Shown: positions 27,193 through 35,713 of the stretch, piece after piece
Layout: every line of letters begins with the position of its first letter
Numbering within the stretch: the first letter of the stretch is position 1
NCBI RefSeq assembly: GCF_022810305.1
Contig: NZ_JALGQH010000001.1
Location: forward strand, 372,001-436,000
Length of the DNA: 64,000 nucleotides
From: Rhodococcus sp. ARC_M6
GTDB taxonomy: Bacteria > Actinomycetota > Actinomycetes > Mycobacteriales > Mycobacteriaceae
Direction of reading: 5' to 3'
Made by a program: the position numbers and the translations under genes
Notes under the pieces: model-generated
Told to the model about the DNA's origin: nothing
Seen by the model: the letters and a program-made list of their open reading frames with translations, nothing else
Databases searched by the model: none

Positions 27193-27590
27193 TGGGCGCT
27201 CTCTTTTCACATCGAAGAAGACGGACTGGCTGGTTTGTCGCAATCGGATTGCCGGCTGTTACGCGATGCCGTGATGAATGCGTTGCGCTACGAGTATCTT
27301 CACCGAAAATTGGGGCGGTAGTGCGCTTTTGCGGCACATGTTCCATGTAGTGGACGGCGATATTTCGGCACTCCTGATTTGTACTTATCGTCCTGTTTAG
27401 CGCCTGCCGGTTGCCCGTTTGACGTTAGCCAGATCACACAATATGCTCCAAACCTAGCAACCGCTTGATTGATCTTCGAGCGCTTGCTTGGTTTGTCGAT
27501 ACAAAAATCCGGTATCTCTACCGGTCAACCATTCTCGCGTCAGGTATTTGCCTGACGTTCGGTGTATACGTGTGTTCTAGGAGTACTGAC
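27193..27590. promoter_or_regulatory. intergenic region with ABC-operon promoter and structured leader
   Basis: This region lies between divergent genes. A good promoter is TTGACG (27419-27424), 17 bases, TATGCT (27442-27447), reading right. The leader of about 135 bases holds two small hairpins: CCGGTATCTCTACCGG (about 27509-27524) and CGTCAGG-N6-CCTGACG (27538-27557). The second ends 34 bases before the start codon. They could affect stability or translation; no known riboswitch class is recognised. No gene is evident here. Confidence 0.5.
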
Positions 27591-28805
27591 ATGAATCGTC
27601 GGCCCATTCTGCTTGCAGCAGTAGCAGTCACGGCTCTGGCCCTCACCGGTTGTAGCGGCAGTACCGACTCCGAAGCCGGAGCGGACTCGCCCTATCGAGT
27701 GCTGCTTACCGGTGGTCTCAGCGCGCAGGGCGCCCTCGCTGCAAACTCGCAGACGGCGTCGCTTGCAACCAAAGCCGGTGTCCAGGTGCAGAACGCGGCC
27801 GGTGGTATCGGTGGACGTCAGATCGAACTGACAACGGTCGAGGATGCGGGCGACGCGACTATCGCCGTCACCAAGTTGCGCGAAGCCATCAACTCCGGCA
27901 AGAAGCCTGATCTCTACCTCAACTCGGGTCCGTCCTCCATCGCTGCTGCTGTTCTGCCGATTCTCAAGCAGAACAACATCTTGTCGATGAGCTTGTCACC
28001 CGCTCCGGATTCGACTGATCCGGCTAAGTTCCCGCTCAACTTCGACTTGGCGCCCGGGGCGACGGATACTGCACGCGGCATTTCCGAATACGCAAAGTCC
28101 AAGGGCTACAGCAACGTCGGAGTTCTGCACGGCAGCACGGCGTACGGTGAGCTGTTCGGTGCCCAGATGACCAAGGAACTCGAAAAGGTCGGTGTCAAGG
28201 CAGCCGGAAACGAGGAGTACGACGCCGCCGCACTGGATATGACGGCACAGTTGCAGGCGCTCAAGAACTCGGGCGCCAACGCTATTGCCCTGGACGCCTA
28301 TGGTGCGCCTCTCGGGTACGTGCTCCAGAGTCTCGAACGTCTCGGCTGGGACGTGCCGCTGATCGGAAACACCTCGGTATCTGCGACCAACCTGATCGCC
28401 AATGAACCGCCGGCCGGTGTTCTCGGCACGCCGCAGGTCAAAAACCTTGTGACGCAGGTATTCACGAGCACCGTTTTCGATCCGAACAACGACCTCGTCA
28501 ACACGATGGTGAACACGATGGCCTCGCTGGGTTCGATCCCGTCGACGCTGATTCTCGCGGACAACTACGACGCCTTCCCCTTGGTTGCGGCGGCTGCCGA
28601 AAAGGTCGGTAGCTCAACAGATCCGAAGAAGTTGGCCGAAGCGCTCGAGACCCCCGAGGTTCAGGAGAACGCGAAGACCGCATTCCTCTCGCGTTACAAC
28701 TTCACCGCGGACAGCCATGGCCCGAACCCGAACACCAGTGAGCTGAAGTTCATCAGCCCGACGAAGATCCTCAACGGCCAGTTCGGAAACCCGGCCGCCT
28801 CATGA
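27591..28805 (+). CDS. ABC importer substrate-binding lipoprotein, branched-chain/amide type
   Basis: A 404-residue LivK-like periplasmic-binding-fold protein. A lipoprotein signal with lipobox ALTGC puts the lipidated Cys near residue 21. The two-lobed binding domain follows (AGGIGGRQIELTTVEDAGD; GVLHGSTAYGELFGAQMTKEL). It captures a small organic ligand outside the membrane for the permeases encoded directly downstream. ATG at 27591 is chosen for TAGGAG upstream and the signal peptide. It overlaps the next gene by four bases. The ligand is unknown; this family takes branched-chain amino acids, amides, urea and aromatic acids. Confidence 0.85.
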   Translation: MNRRPILLAAVAVTALALTGCSGSTDSEAGADSPYRVLLTGGLSAQGALAANSQTASLATKAGVQVQNAAGGIGGRQIELTTVEDAGDATIAVTKLREAINSGKKPDLYLNSGPSSIAAAVLPILKQNNILSMSLSPAPDSTDPAKFPLNFDLAPGATDTARGISEYAKSKGYSNVGVLHGSTAYGELFGAQMTKELEKVGVKAAGNEEYDAAALDMTAQLQALKNSGANAIALDAYGAPLGYVLQSLERLGWDVPLIGNTSVSATNLIANEPPAGVLGTPQVKNLVTQVFTSTVFDPNNDLVNTMVNTMASLGSIPSTLILADNYDAFPLVAAAAEKVGSSTDPKKLAEALETPEVQENAKTAFLSRYNFTADSHGPNPNTSELKFISPTKILNGQFGNPAAS

Positions 28806-29659
28806 CCATTCTGTGGTCCGGTCTGGCACTCGGCGCGGTCTACGTGCTGGTCGCCATCGGGTACAACATAGTTTTCGTTTCTTCCAACACCTTCAACTTC
28901 GCTCAAGCTCAGCTGATGATGGTGGGCACGTTTGTTGCCTACACCGGTTTGGTCACCCTGAAACTGCCGGTTCTCGTGGTGGCGGTGATGGCAACCGTCA
29001 CGGTGATGCTGCTGGCCTCGATCGAGGAGATCGTTGCCATCAGGCCGGTGGCCGATCATCAAAATCAGTTGGTCACCACAATGGGCGTGGCGACGCTCCT
29101 CAACGGTGCAACTCAGTTGATCTGGGGCAGTGAGCCACTGACCGTTCCGTTCTTCGGGTCGAACGATCCGATCACGCTGCTCGGTGGACGTGCATACCCG
29201 GTCGAGATAGCCCTGCTGGTTACCGCGATCGCGCTGGTCATCGGTTTGAGCTACGTATCGAAGAAGACCATGACCGGCTTGGCATTGATCGGTATTTCCG
29301 AGGATCGCGAAGCGGCGATGCTCCGTGGTGTCAATGTCCGTCGACTCGCGTTGGGTGCCTTCGCGTTCTCCGGTGCTCTGGCCGGTGTTCTAGGACTCTT
29401 TGTGGGGCCCAAGACATTTGCCGTCGCAACGCTGGGTGCCGCATTGGCGCTCAAGGGTTTCGTTGCCTTGGCGATCGGCGGATTCGGTTCTCTCCCCGGT
29501 GCTTTGATCGGCGGACTCACGGTCGGTCTCGTCGAGTCGTTCACCGCGCTTTACCTCGGAAGTCAGTACAGCAACATTGCCGTATTCACGGTCCTGATCA
29601 TCGTTCTGATGGTCAAACCTGCCGGACTGTTCGGCAACGTACGAGAACGGGTGGTGTGA
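28802..29659 (+). CDS. ABC importer permease, LivH type
   Basis: A 285-residue inner-membrane permease with about eight hydrophobic helices and the LivH-type segments GYNIVFVSSNTFNFAQAQLM and RGVNVRRLALGAFAFSGALA, with GGFGSLPGALIGGLTVGLVE near the end. It pairs with the LivM half of the next gene to form the channel. Coupled by ATGA to the binding-protein gene. Confidence 0.88.
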   Translation: MTILWSGLALGAVYVLVAIGYNIVFVSSNTFNFAQAQLMMVGTFVAYTGLVTLKLPVLVVAVMATVTVMLLASIEEIVAIRPVADHQNQLVTTMGVATLLNGATQLIWGSEPLTVPFFGSNDPITLLGGRAYPVEIALLVTAIALVIGLSYVSKKTMTGLALIGISEDREAAMLRGVNVRRLALGAFAFSGALAGVLGLFVGPKTFAVATLGAALALKGFVALAIGGFGSLPGALIGGLTVGLVESFTALYLGSQYSNIAVFTVLIIVLMVKPAGLFGNVRERVV

Positions 29660-29660
29660 C

Positions 29661-31505
29661 ATGGTGACACTGTGGCGGAACTTCCGTTCCCTTCCGAGTT
29701 GGATCATCCCGCTGGTACTCGGTGTGGTGATCATGTTGCTGCCGACTCTCGGACTCGACCTGTCCACGTCCCGTCAGATTCAGTTGGCCTGCATCCTGGC
29801 GCTGGTCGTCAGCGGCCTGAACCTCAGCCTCGGATTTGCCGGCGAACTGGCACTCGGCCAGGCTGCGATGTACGCAGCCGGCGCCTACACGGCGGGCTTG
29901 ATGTCGCAGGCCGGTCACACCGATATCGTGTTGCAGCTTGCTGCTTCGGGTGCGGTGGCACTGGCAGTCGGCATCCTCACCGGCGTTCCCGGTCTGCGAC
30001 TGGGCAACTGGTCATTGGCAATGACGTCGTTCTTCCTGGTGCTGCTCGTGCCGGACGTGCTGGCAATTTTCGGCGGCAAGACCGGTGGGCGTAACGGCCT
30101 GACCGGAATGGAACCGCCGACGCTGTTCGGATCCGAACTCGACACTGCGCAGTACTACATCGTTGTTGTCGTCGTGACCATCCTCTGGTTCGTCGTTATG
30201 CGGAACCTGGTGGTGTCGCGCCACGGAATCGCGTTCCGCACGCTCAAGCAGTCGCCGGTTCTGGCGTCGTCGCAGGGTGTTTCGGTGTTCCGGATGAAGC
30301 TGTTGGGGTACGCGATCGGTGCGTTCCCGGCCGGTCTCGCGGGTGCGTTGTTCGCAAACACCGACCTCTTCATCTCGCCGGAAGCCTTCGGGTTCACCTT
30401 TGCCACAGCAGTTCTGGCTGCTTCGATCCTGGGCGGTGCTGCGAGTGTCTACGGCGCGGTGGTCGGTGCTGCGATTATGCAGCTCGGACCCAATCAGTCG
30501 ACGGCGTTTCAGGAGTATTCGCTGATCTTCTACGGCGGTTTCCTCATCGTGGGTGGCGTTCTACTCTCGGGCGGTTTGACCAAGGTCGGTCGAACGTTAG
30601 TGGCCAAGCTTGATCGTAAAGCGGGGCTCGGTGTTGTCATCGCGAAGGAAAAGGGAGGGTCCACACCAGAACTCGCGCCGATCAAGGGTGCGACCCTCGT
30701 CGTGGACAATGTGTCCAAGGCATTCGGCGGAAACCAGGCTCTGAACGCGGCAACTCTGACGGCGGAAGCCGGCAAGGTTACCGCGCTGATCGGACCCAAC
30801 GGTTCGGGCAAGACAACGATGCTCAACATGATCTGCGGGTTCTATACCGCCGATACCGGAGTCATCCGGATCGGTGACACCGTTGTGTCGCAATCGTCTC
30901 CGCACAAGGTGGCGCGAGTGGGTGTGGCGCGTACCTTCCAGACTCCGACGATTCCCGAGAACATCACGGTTCTGGAAGCTGTTGCATCAGGCCGATATTC
31001 GGTCCACCGGGCATCGATGGCCTCGGCTGTTCTACGGCTGCCCAGCTTCCGCAAGGTAGCGAAGGCAGACATCGTCGAGGCCGAGCGAGTTCTCGAACTG
31101 GTCGGAATGTCGCACCTGCGCAACGAAATTGCGACGTCTCTGCCCCTGGGTATGCGTCGTATGCTCGAAGTTGCGCGAGCGATCGTCGCCGAACCCCGAG
31201 TGGTCCTCTTCGACGAGGTGGCATCGGGACTGGACGAGGACGAACTCGAACGTCTTGCCGATCTCATCAGAGTTCTCCGTGACGCCGGCGCAACAGTGGT
31301 GTTGGTAGAGCACAACTTCCGGCTTGTTCTCTCTTTGGCGGACGAGATTGTGGTTCTGGCTCAAGGTCAGGTCATTGCCACCGGTGATGCTGCGACGATC
31401 GAGCGTCATCCCCGCGTTCTGAGTGAGTATCTCGGCGTGAAGGCCGGCGACGAGGATATTCTCCTCGGCGATATCGGTGTGGCAGAGATCAGTGAGGTGA
31501 AGTGA
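29661..31505 (+). CDS. fused LivM permease - LivG ATPase of ABC importer
   Basis: A 614-residue fusion. Residues 1-310 are a LivM-type permease (SGLNLSLGFAGELALGQAAMY; NGLTGMEPPTLFG). Residues 340-614 are an ATPase with Walker A GPNGSGKTT (near 377) and Walker B VVLFDEVASGLDEDE. The ABC signature, normally LSxGxxR, reads LPLGMRR, a clear deviation. Fusion of these two subunits is common in actinobacterial systems of this family. It starts two bases after the LivH-type gene and overlaps the start region of the LivF-type gene. Confidence 0.87.
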   Translation: MVTLWRNFRSLPSWIIPLVLGVVIMLLPTLGLDLSTSRQIQLACILALVVSGLNLSLGFAGELALGQAAMYAAGAYTAGLMSQAGHTDIVLQLAASGAVALAVGILTGVPGLRLGNWSLAMTSFFLVLLVPDVLAIFGGKTGGRNGLTGMEPPTLFGSELDTAQYYIVVVVVTILWFVVMRNLVVSRHGIAFRTLKQSPVLASSQGVSVFRMKLLGYAIGAFPAGLAGALFANTDLFISPEAFGFTFATAVLAASILGGAASVYGAVVGAAIMQLGPNQSTAFQEYSLIFYGGFLIVGGVLLSGGLTKVGRTLVAKLDRKAGLGVVIAKEKGGSTPELAPIKGATLVVDNVSKAFGGNQALNAATLTAEAGKVTALIGPNGSGKTTMLNMICGFYTADTGVIRIGDTVVSQSSPHKVARVGVARTFQTPTIPENITVLEAVASGRYSVHRASMASAVLRLPSFRKVAKADIVEAERVLELVGMSHLRNEIATSLPLGMRRMLEVARAIVAEPRVVLFDEVASGLDEDELERLADLIRVLRDAGATVVLVEHNFRLVLSLADEIVVLAQGQVIATGDAATIERHPRVLSEYLGVKAGDEDILLGDIGVAEISEVK

Positions 31506-32224
31506 TGGAACCGATTCTCAAGGTCCGGAATCTGCAAACCGGATACGGTGATCTCCGGGTCGTCTGGGACGTGTCCTTCGACGTATATCCGGGGCAGGTC
31601 ACCGCACTGCTCGGCCGCAACGGCGCCGGTAAGACCAGTACCTTGCGTGCACTGTCCGGGCTCAACAAGGTGGCGTCTGGAACCGTCGAGATGGACGGAG
31701 CTGACATCACCGGCATACCGCCACATAAGCGGGTGCGTCAGGGAATGGCGTATGTCCAGGAAGGGAAGCGGGTCTTCCACAAGCAGACCGTCGAACAGAA
31801 TCTCCTGCTCGGTGGGTACACCCGCAAGGTCAAACGCGCGGAACTCATGGAGTCGGTGGAGTCCATGTACGAGATGTTCCCGATCCTGGGGGAGAAGCGC
31901 GCTCTGCCGGCCGGTTCCATGTCCGGTGGCCAGCAGCAGATGCTGGCGATCGGTGCAGCCCTGATGGCGCAGCCACGACTCCTCCTGTTGGACGAGCCTT
32001 CGGGCGGTCTGGCTCCCGTGATCGTCGGCGAGGTGATGGATCGTGTGCAGCAACTCAAGGAGACGGGGCTCGCTGTTCTGCTGGTGGAACAGGCCGTCGA
32101 GGCAGCGATGAGCGTCGCCGATCACGTGACGGTTCTCGACATCGGCAAGGTGGTTCTGGACGCCGACGCCAAAGATATCGACGATCTCGCAGTGCTCAAG
32201 GACGCGTACTTCGGCCGAGTCTGA
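31505..32224 (+). CDS. ABC importer ATPase, LivF type
   Basis: A 239-residue ATPase with Walker A GRNGAGKTS, signature SGGQQQM and Walker B LLLLDEPSGGLAP; the switch His is present in a VEQAV-type region typical of LivF. It forms the nucleotide-binding pair with the fused LivG domain. ATG 31505 is preferred to GTG 31502 because GAGGTG is better spaced from it. Last gene of the four-gene importer operon. Confidence 0.9.
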   Translation: MEPILKVRNLQTGYGDLRVVWDVSFDVYPGQVTALLGRNGAGKTSTLRALSGLNKVASGTVEMDGADITGIPPHKRVRQGMAYVQEGKRVFHKQTVEQNLLLGGYTRKVKRAELMESVESMYEMFPILGEKRALPAGSMSGGQQQMLAIGAALMAQPRLLLLDEPSGGLAPVIVGEVMDRVQQLKETGLAVLLVEQAVEAAMSVADHVTVLDIGKVVLDADAKDIDDLAVLKDAYFGRV

Positions 32225-32253
32225 CCCGTTTCTACCAGGCGCGCTGCAACTTC

Positions 32254-32287
32254 CACGGCCCGGCATCCAATCGGATGTCGGGCCGTG
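32254..32287 (+). terminator. terminator of the ABC importer operon
   Basis: A 15-bp stem (one G-T pair) with loop AATC, 29 bases after the stop codon; it also separates the convergent gene ending at 32307. Confidence 0.75.
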
Positions 32288-32306
32288 GGCCGTAGCGATG
32301 CAAGTT

Positions 32307-32768
32307 TCAGTTGGCAGTGAAGACGTCGTACGACGCGTTCATCGTCGGATAACCGGTGGACAGGTAGTTCGTGAGGATGACGTGGGTGGGGTCGCCGATG
32401 ATGCGGGTTCCGTCGAGGGTTGGGCGGCCGGCGTAGTTGTTGGCAGCCATGACGGTTTGTACTCCGTTGGCCACGTTGTAGGTGACGTCGACGCCGATGC
32501 CCCGAGGATCGCTGCTGTACGCGGTCACAATTTCGGTGGTGTGCGGCGCGAGGTACGAACGGGGGCCGTTGATCCACTCGCCGTAGGGGTTGGATGCGCT
32601 GTCCAGGAGCATGGGATTGTCGGTGTTATTGGTGATCGTCATGGCGGCGGTGGGGCCGTCGGTGGGCATGGTGCCGGCGTTGGCAATGGTTGCGGTTCCG
32701 AGTGCGGAACCGCCGACTGCGAAGGCGATTGCGGTGATTGCTGCAATGCGAGTGGAGTTGGTACGCAT
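32307..32768 (-). CDS. secreted small protein, possible aegerolysin-like fold
   Basis: A 153-residue protein with a signal peptide (MRTNSTRIAAITAIAFAVGG, cleavage near ANA-GT at 30-31). The mature part reads like a small beta sandwich: MTITNNTDNPMLLDSASNPY, GEWINGP, then a C-terminal STGYPTMNASYDVF. The spacing N-x-T-x(8)-L-x(n)-G-x-W-x(2)-P recalls bacterial aegerolysin/jelly-roll proteins, some of which are membrane-active, but that is a weak inference. A paralogue without signal peptide lies at 33489-33872 on the other side of the response regulator. Start supported by CAGGAG 8-13 bases upstream. Confidence 0.55.
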   Translation of the reverse strand: MRTNSTRIAAITAIAFAVGGSALGTATIANAGTMPTDGPTAAMTITNNTDNPMLLDSASNPYGEWINGPRSYLAPHTTEIVTAYSSDPRGIGVDVTYNVANGVQTVMAANNYAGRPTLDGTRIIGDPTHVILTNYLSTGYPTMNASYDVFTAN

Positions 32769-32821
32769 GACGGTTGCTCCTGAGGGTGTCGGAAAAGACG
32801 TTGTTTGTGGGAAAGTGAGCA

Positions 32822-33481
32822 ATGCGAGAAGGCTCAAAACTGCAAGCCTGCAAGGTTTCGGTGGTGGTCGGTGACGACCACCCGCTGTTTCGTGAGGGCG
32901 TTGTCCGGGCCCTCTCCGGGAGCGAGAGCATCGACGTCGTCGGTGAGGCCGACGACGGTGCGGCGTCGCTGGCATTGATCCGGGAACTGAAGCCTCAGGT
33001 AGCGCTACTTGATTTCCGAATGCCGATTCTCGACGGAACTCAGGTTGCTGCGGCCGTGACTCGGGACGAACTCCCGACCCGCGTGTTGCTACTGAGTGCT
33101 CACGACGAGGCGTCGGTTGTCTATCAAGCATTGCAGGCGGGGGCTTGCGGGTTTCTGCCCAAGGAATCTACTCGGGCGGAGATTGTGAGCGCGGTACTCG
33201 ATTGCGCTGCGGGTCGAGATGTCTTGCCGCCCAGTGTGGCTGCGAGTTTAGTGGGGGAGGTGCGTCGGCGAAGCGAACCTTCGGGGCCGACGCTCAGTGC
33301 CAGAGAACGCGAGGTGCTGGGGTTGATCGCCCAGGGTGCCAGCATCCCGGCAATTGCAGGGCAGTTGTTCCTCGCGCCGTCCACTGTCAAAACCCACGTG
33401 CAGCGCCTCTACGAGAAACTCGGAGTCAACGATCGCGGCGCTGCCGTCGCTGCCGCGATGCGGCAGGGCCTGCTGGAGTGA
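32822..33481 (+). CDS. orphan NarL/LuxR-family response regulator
   Basis: A 219-residue two-component regulator. The receiver domain has acidic residues GDDHPLF and the phospho-acceptor Asp in VALLDFRMP, the Thr/Ser region (LLLSAHD) and the Lys (LPKES). The output domain is a GerE helix-turn-helix (LSAREREVLGLIAQGAS, TVKTHVQRLYEKL). No histidine kinase is next to it. It is divergent from one and convergent with the other of two related small-protein genes, which suggests these are its targets. Confidence 0.9.
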   Translation: MREGSKLQACKVSVVVGDDHPLFREGVVRALSGSESIDVVGEADDGAASLALIRELKPQVALLDFRMPILDGTQVAAAVTRDELPTRVLLLSAHDEASVVYQALQAGACGFLPKESTRAEIVSAVLDCAAGRDVLPPSVAASLVGEVRRRSEPSGPTLSAREREVLGLIAQGASIPAIAGQLFLAPSTVKTHVQRLYEKLGVNDRGAAVAAAMRQGLLE

Positions 33482-33488
33482 TCGGGAG

Positions 33489-33872
33489 TCAGGCGAGCAC
33501 GTAGGCCACGTTCAGGCTCGGATACCCCGACGTCATGGTGGTGGAGACACGGTGTGGCAGCGATGCGGAAGTGCCGAGTGTGCCGGCATCCTCACGTGAG
33601 TTGGCGGAAGCGAAGACAAACTCGGCGCCGTCTTGTGCTCGGTAGGTCAGAACGATCGGGAACTCGCAGTGTCCGGTACTGGTGGCTACGACGTGGACGT
33701 TCATGTTCGGCAGAATGTAATCGGCAGGCGGTACGATCCAACGCCCGTTCGGGTTGGATTCCTTGACCAGATACAGTGCCCCACCGCTCGAGTTCGAGAT
33801 CAGGACGGTGGTGACCGCTGTGGTGGTGTCTGAAGTGGCTGTGTTGTTTCGAAGTATGTTGGTGCTCATCAT
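33489..33872 (-). CDS. cytoplasmic-type paralogue of the 32307 small protein
   Basis: A 127-residue protein starting MMSTNILRNN (ATG at 33872 or 33869; GGGAG lies 5 bases upstream). It shares with the neighbour an N-terminal ISNSSGGALYLVKESNPNGR-W-x-PP motif and the end TSGYPSLNVAYVLA against STGYPTMNASYDVF. It has no signal peptide. A beta-sandwich (aegerolysin-like) fold is a possibility only. A perfect 20-bp palindrome lies about 125 bases upstream. Confidence 0.5.
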   Translation of the reverse strand: MMSTNILRNNTATSDTTTAVTTVLISNSSGGALYLVKESNPNGRWIVPPADYILPNMNVHVVATSTGHCEFPIVLTYRAQDGAEFVFASANSREDAGTLGTSASLPHRVSTTMTSGYPSLNVAYVLA

Positions 33873-33997
33873 GTTTGCTCCCAAATATCTCGGTTGTGTC
33901 GGTCTCGGTGACCGGCGTTTTCGGTGATGACACAACTATGGTCGTTATTTGCCCGGAGGTCTGTCCGCTGACCGGACCGAGTGTGGGATGAGAGGGT

Positions 33998-34017
33998 TGT
34001 CCCCCGATCGGGGGACA
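33998..34017. promoter_or_regulatory. perfect 20-bp palindrome, likely operator
   Basis: TGTCCCCCGA followed by its exact complement, TCGGGGGACA. It lies between the divergent 33489-33872 gene and the monooxygenase gene, 125 and 70 bases from their starts. It could serve the neighbouring response regulator or a repressor of the monooxygenase operon. Confidence 0.55.
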
Positions 34018-34087
34018 CGGCAGATATTGTCCATCCAGCGGGAGGGTCTGTTCCGGATGCTGTGCGCAGAATCGTAGCGTGGCAACC

Positions 34088-35713
34088 ATGACCGATCCTG
34101 ATTTCTCCACCGCACCACTCGACGTCGTAGTCATCGGCGCCGGGGTAGCCGGTTTGTATGCGATGCACCGACTCCGTGCCCAGGGGTTGAGCGTCCACGG
34201 CTTCGAAGCGGGATCCGGCGTCGGCGGAACCTGGTACTTCAATCGTTATCCGGGCGCCCGTTGCGACGTCGAGAGTTTCGACTACTCCTACTCCTTTTCC
34301 GAAGAGCTTCAACAGCATTGGGACTGGAGTGAGAAGTACGCCGCGCAACCGGAGATTCTTGCCTACCTCGATCACGTAGCGGAGCGATTCGATCTGCGGA
34401 GCGGCTTCACTTTCGATACTCGGGTAGAGAGTGCACATTTCGACGAGGAGTCGGCGCGCTGGCGCGTACGAACCGACAGCGGCCTGGACGTCTCCGCGCG
34501 ATTCGTGGTGTGCGCCACGGGCAGTCTGTCGACGGCGAACATGCCGAACATCGAGGGCCGGGAATCCTTTGCCGGCGAAGTCTTTCATACCGGCTTCTGG
34601 CCGCACGAGGGCGTCGACTTCACCGGAAAGCGAGTGGGCGTTATCGGAACCGGATCTTCGGGAATTCAGTCGGTACCACTGATAGCCGAGCAGGCCGAGC
34701 AACTCTTTGTCTTCCAGCGATCAGCGAATTACAGTGTGCCCGCCCGAAACACGCCGCTCGACGACGCCCGGCGCGTCGAGATCAAGGCGGGCTACGCCGA
34801 GCGTCGCGCGCTCAGCAAACGCAGCGGCGGCGGTTCACCGTTCATCTCCGACCCCCGAAGTGCATTGGAGGTAGCGGAAGCCGAGAGGACTGCGGCCTAC
34901 GAGGAACGGTGGAAGCTCGGCGGAGTGCTCTTCGCGAAGACGTTTGCCGACCAGACCAGCCGTCTTGAAGCCAACGAAACGGCACGTCAGTTCGCCGAGG
35001 CGAAGATCCGTTCGGTGGTGGAGGATCAGTCCGTCGCTGATCTCCTGATCCCGAACGACCACCCCATCGGCACCAAGCGCATCGTCACGGACACGAACTA
35101 CTACCAAAGCTACAACCGAGACAACGTCAGCCTGGTGAACCTGAAGAAGGCGCCGATCGAGGAGATCGACGCCACCGGAATCCGAACCGCAGATGCCCAT
35201 TACGAGCTTGACGCTCTGGTATTCGCCACGGGGTTCGACGCAATGACCGGCGCGCTCGATCGCATCGATATTCGCGGACGCGGCTCAGAATCCTTGCGGG
35301 AGAACTGGAATGCCGGTCCGAGAACCTATCTCGGGTTGGGGATCAACGGTTTCCCGAATCTCTTCATCGTGACTGGGCCGGGAAGTCCCAGCGTTCTGTC
35401 GAACATGATTCTGGCGGCGGAACAACACGTGGATTGGATTGCGGACGCCATTGCCTACCTCGACGCGAACGAACTGACCACTATCGAACCCAGCGCCGAG
35501 GCTGTCGAAGGTTGGCTCGAAGAATGCTCGCGCCGAGCGTCGGCAACTCTGTTTCCCTCGGCCAACTCTTGGTATATGGGCGCCAACATTCCCGGAAAAC
35601 CCAGGATCTTTATGCCCTTCATCGGCGGATTCGGCGTTTACAGCGATATTTGTGCGGACGTAGCGTCGGCCGGATATCGAGGATTCGAGACAACCAGCGC
35701 GGTTCGAGCATGA
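34088..35713 (+). CDS. type I Baeyer-Villiger monooxygenase, steroid-monooxygenase-like
   Basis: A 541-residue FAD/NADPH enzyme that inserts oxygen next to a ketone to give an ester or lactone. FAD motif VIGAGVAGLYA at the N-terminus; BVMO fingerprint FAGEVFHTGFWP (FxGxxxHxxxWP); NADPH motif VIGTGSSGIQ; ATGFDAMTGALD. From memory, long stretches resemble the progesterone-oxidising steroid monooxygenase of R. rhodochrous; this needs alignment. ATG 34088 is chosen over GTG 34079 because TAGCGT (34075-34080) looks like a -10, making the transcript nearly leaderless. First gene of an operon with two SDRs. Confidence 0.85.
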   Translation: MTDPDFSTAPLDVVVIGAGVAGLYAMHRLRAQGLSVHGFEAGSGVGGTWYFNRYPGARCDVESFDYSYSFSEELQQHWDWSEKYAAQPEILAYLDHVAERFDLRSGFTFDTRVESAHFDEESARWRVRTDSGLDVSARFVVCATGSLSTANMPNIEGRESFAGEVFHTGFWPHEGVDFTGKRVGVIGTGSSGIQSVPLIAEQAEQLFVFQRSANYSVPARNTPLDDARRVEIKAGYAERRALSKRSGGGSPFISDPRSALEVAEAERTAAYEERWKLGGVLFAKTFADQTSRLEANETARQFAEAKIRSVVEDQSVADLLIPNDHPIGTKRIVTDTNYYQSYNRDNVSLVNLKKAPIEEIDATGIRTADAHYELDALVFATGFDAMTGALDRIDIRGRGSESLRENWNAGPRTYLGLGINGFPNLFIVTGPGSPSVLSNMILAAEQHVDWIADAIAYLDANELTTIEPSAEAVEGWLEECSRRASATLFPSANSWYMGANIPGKPRIFMPFIGGFGVYSDICADVASAGYRGFETTSAVRA

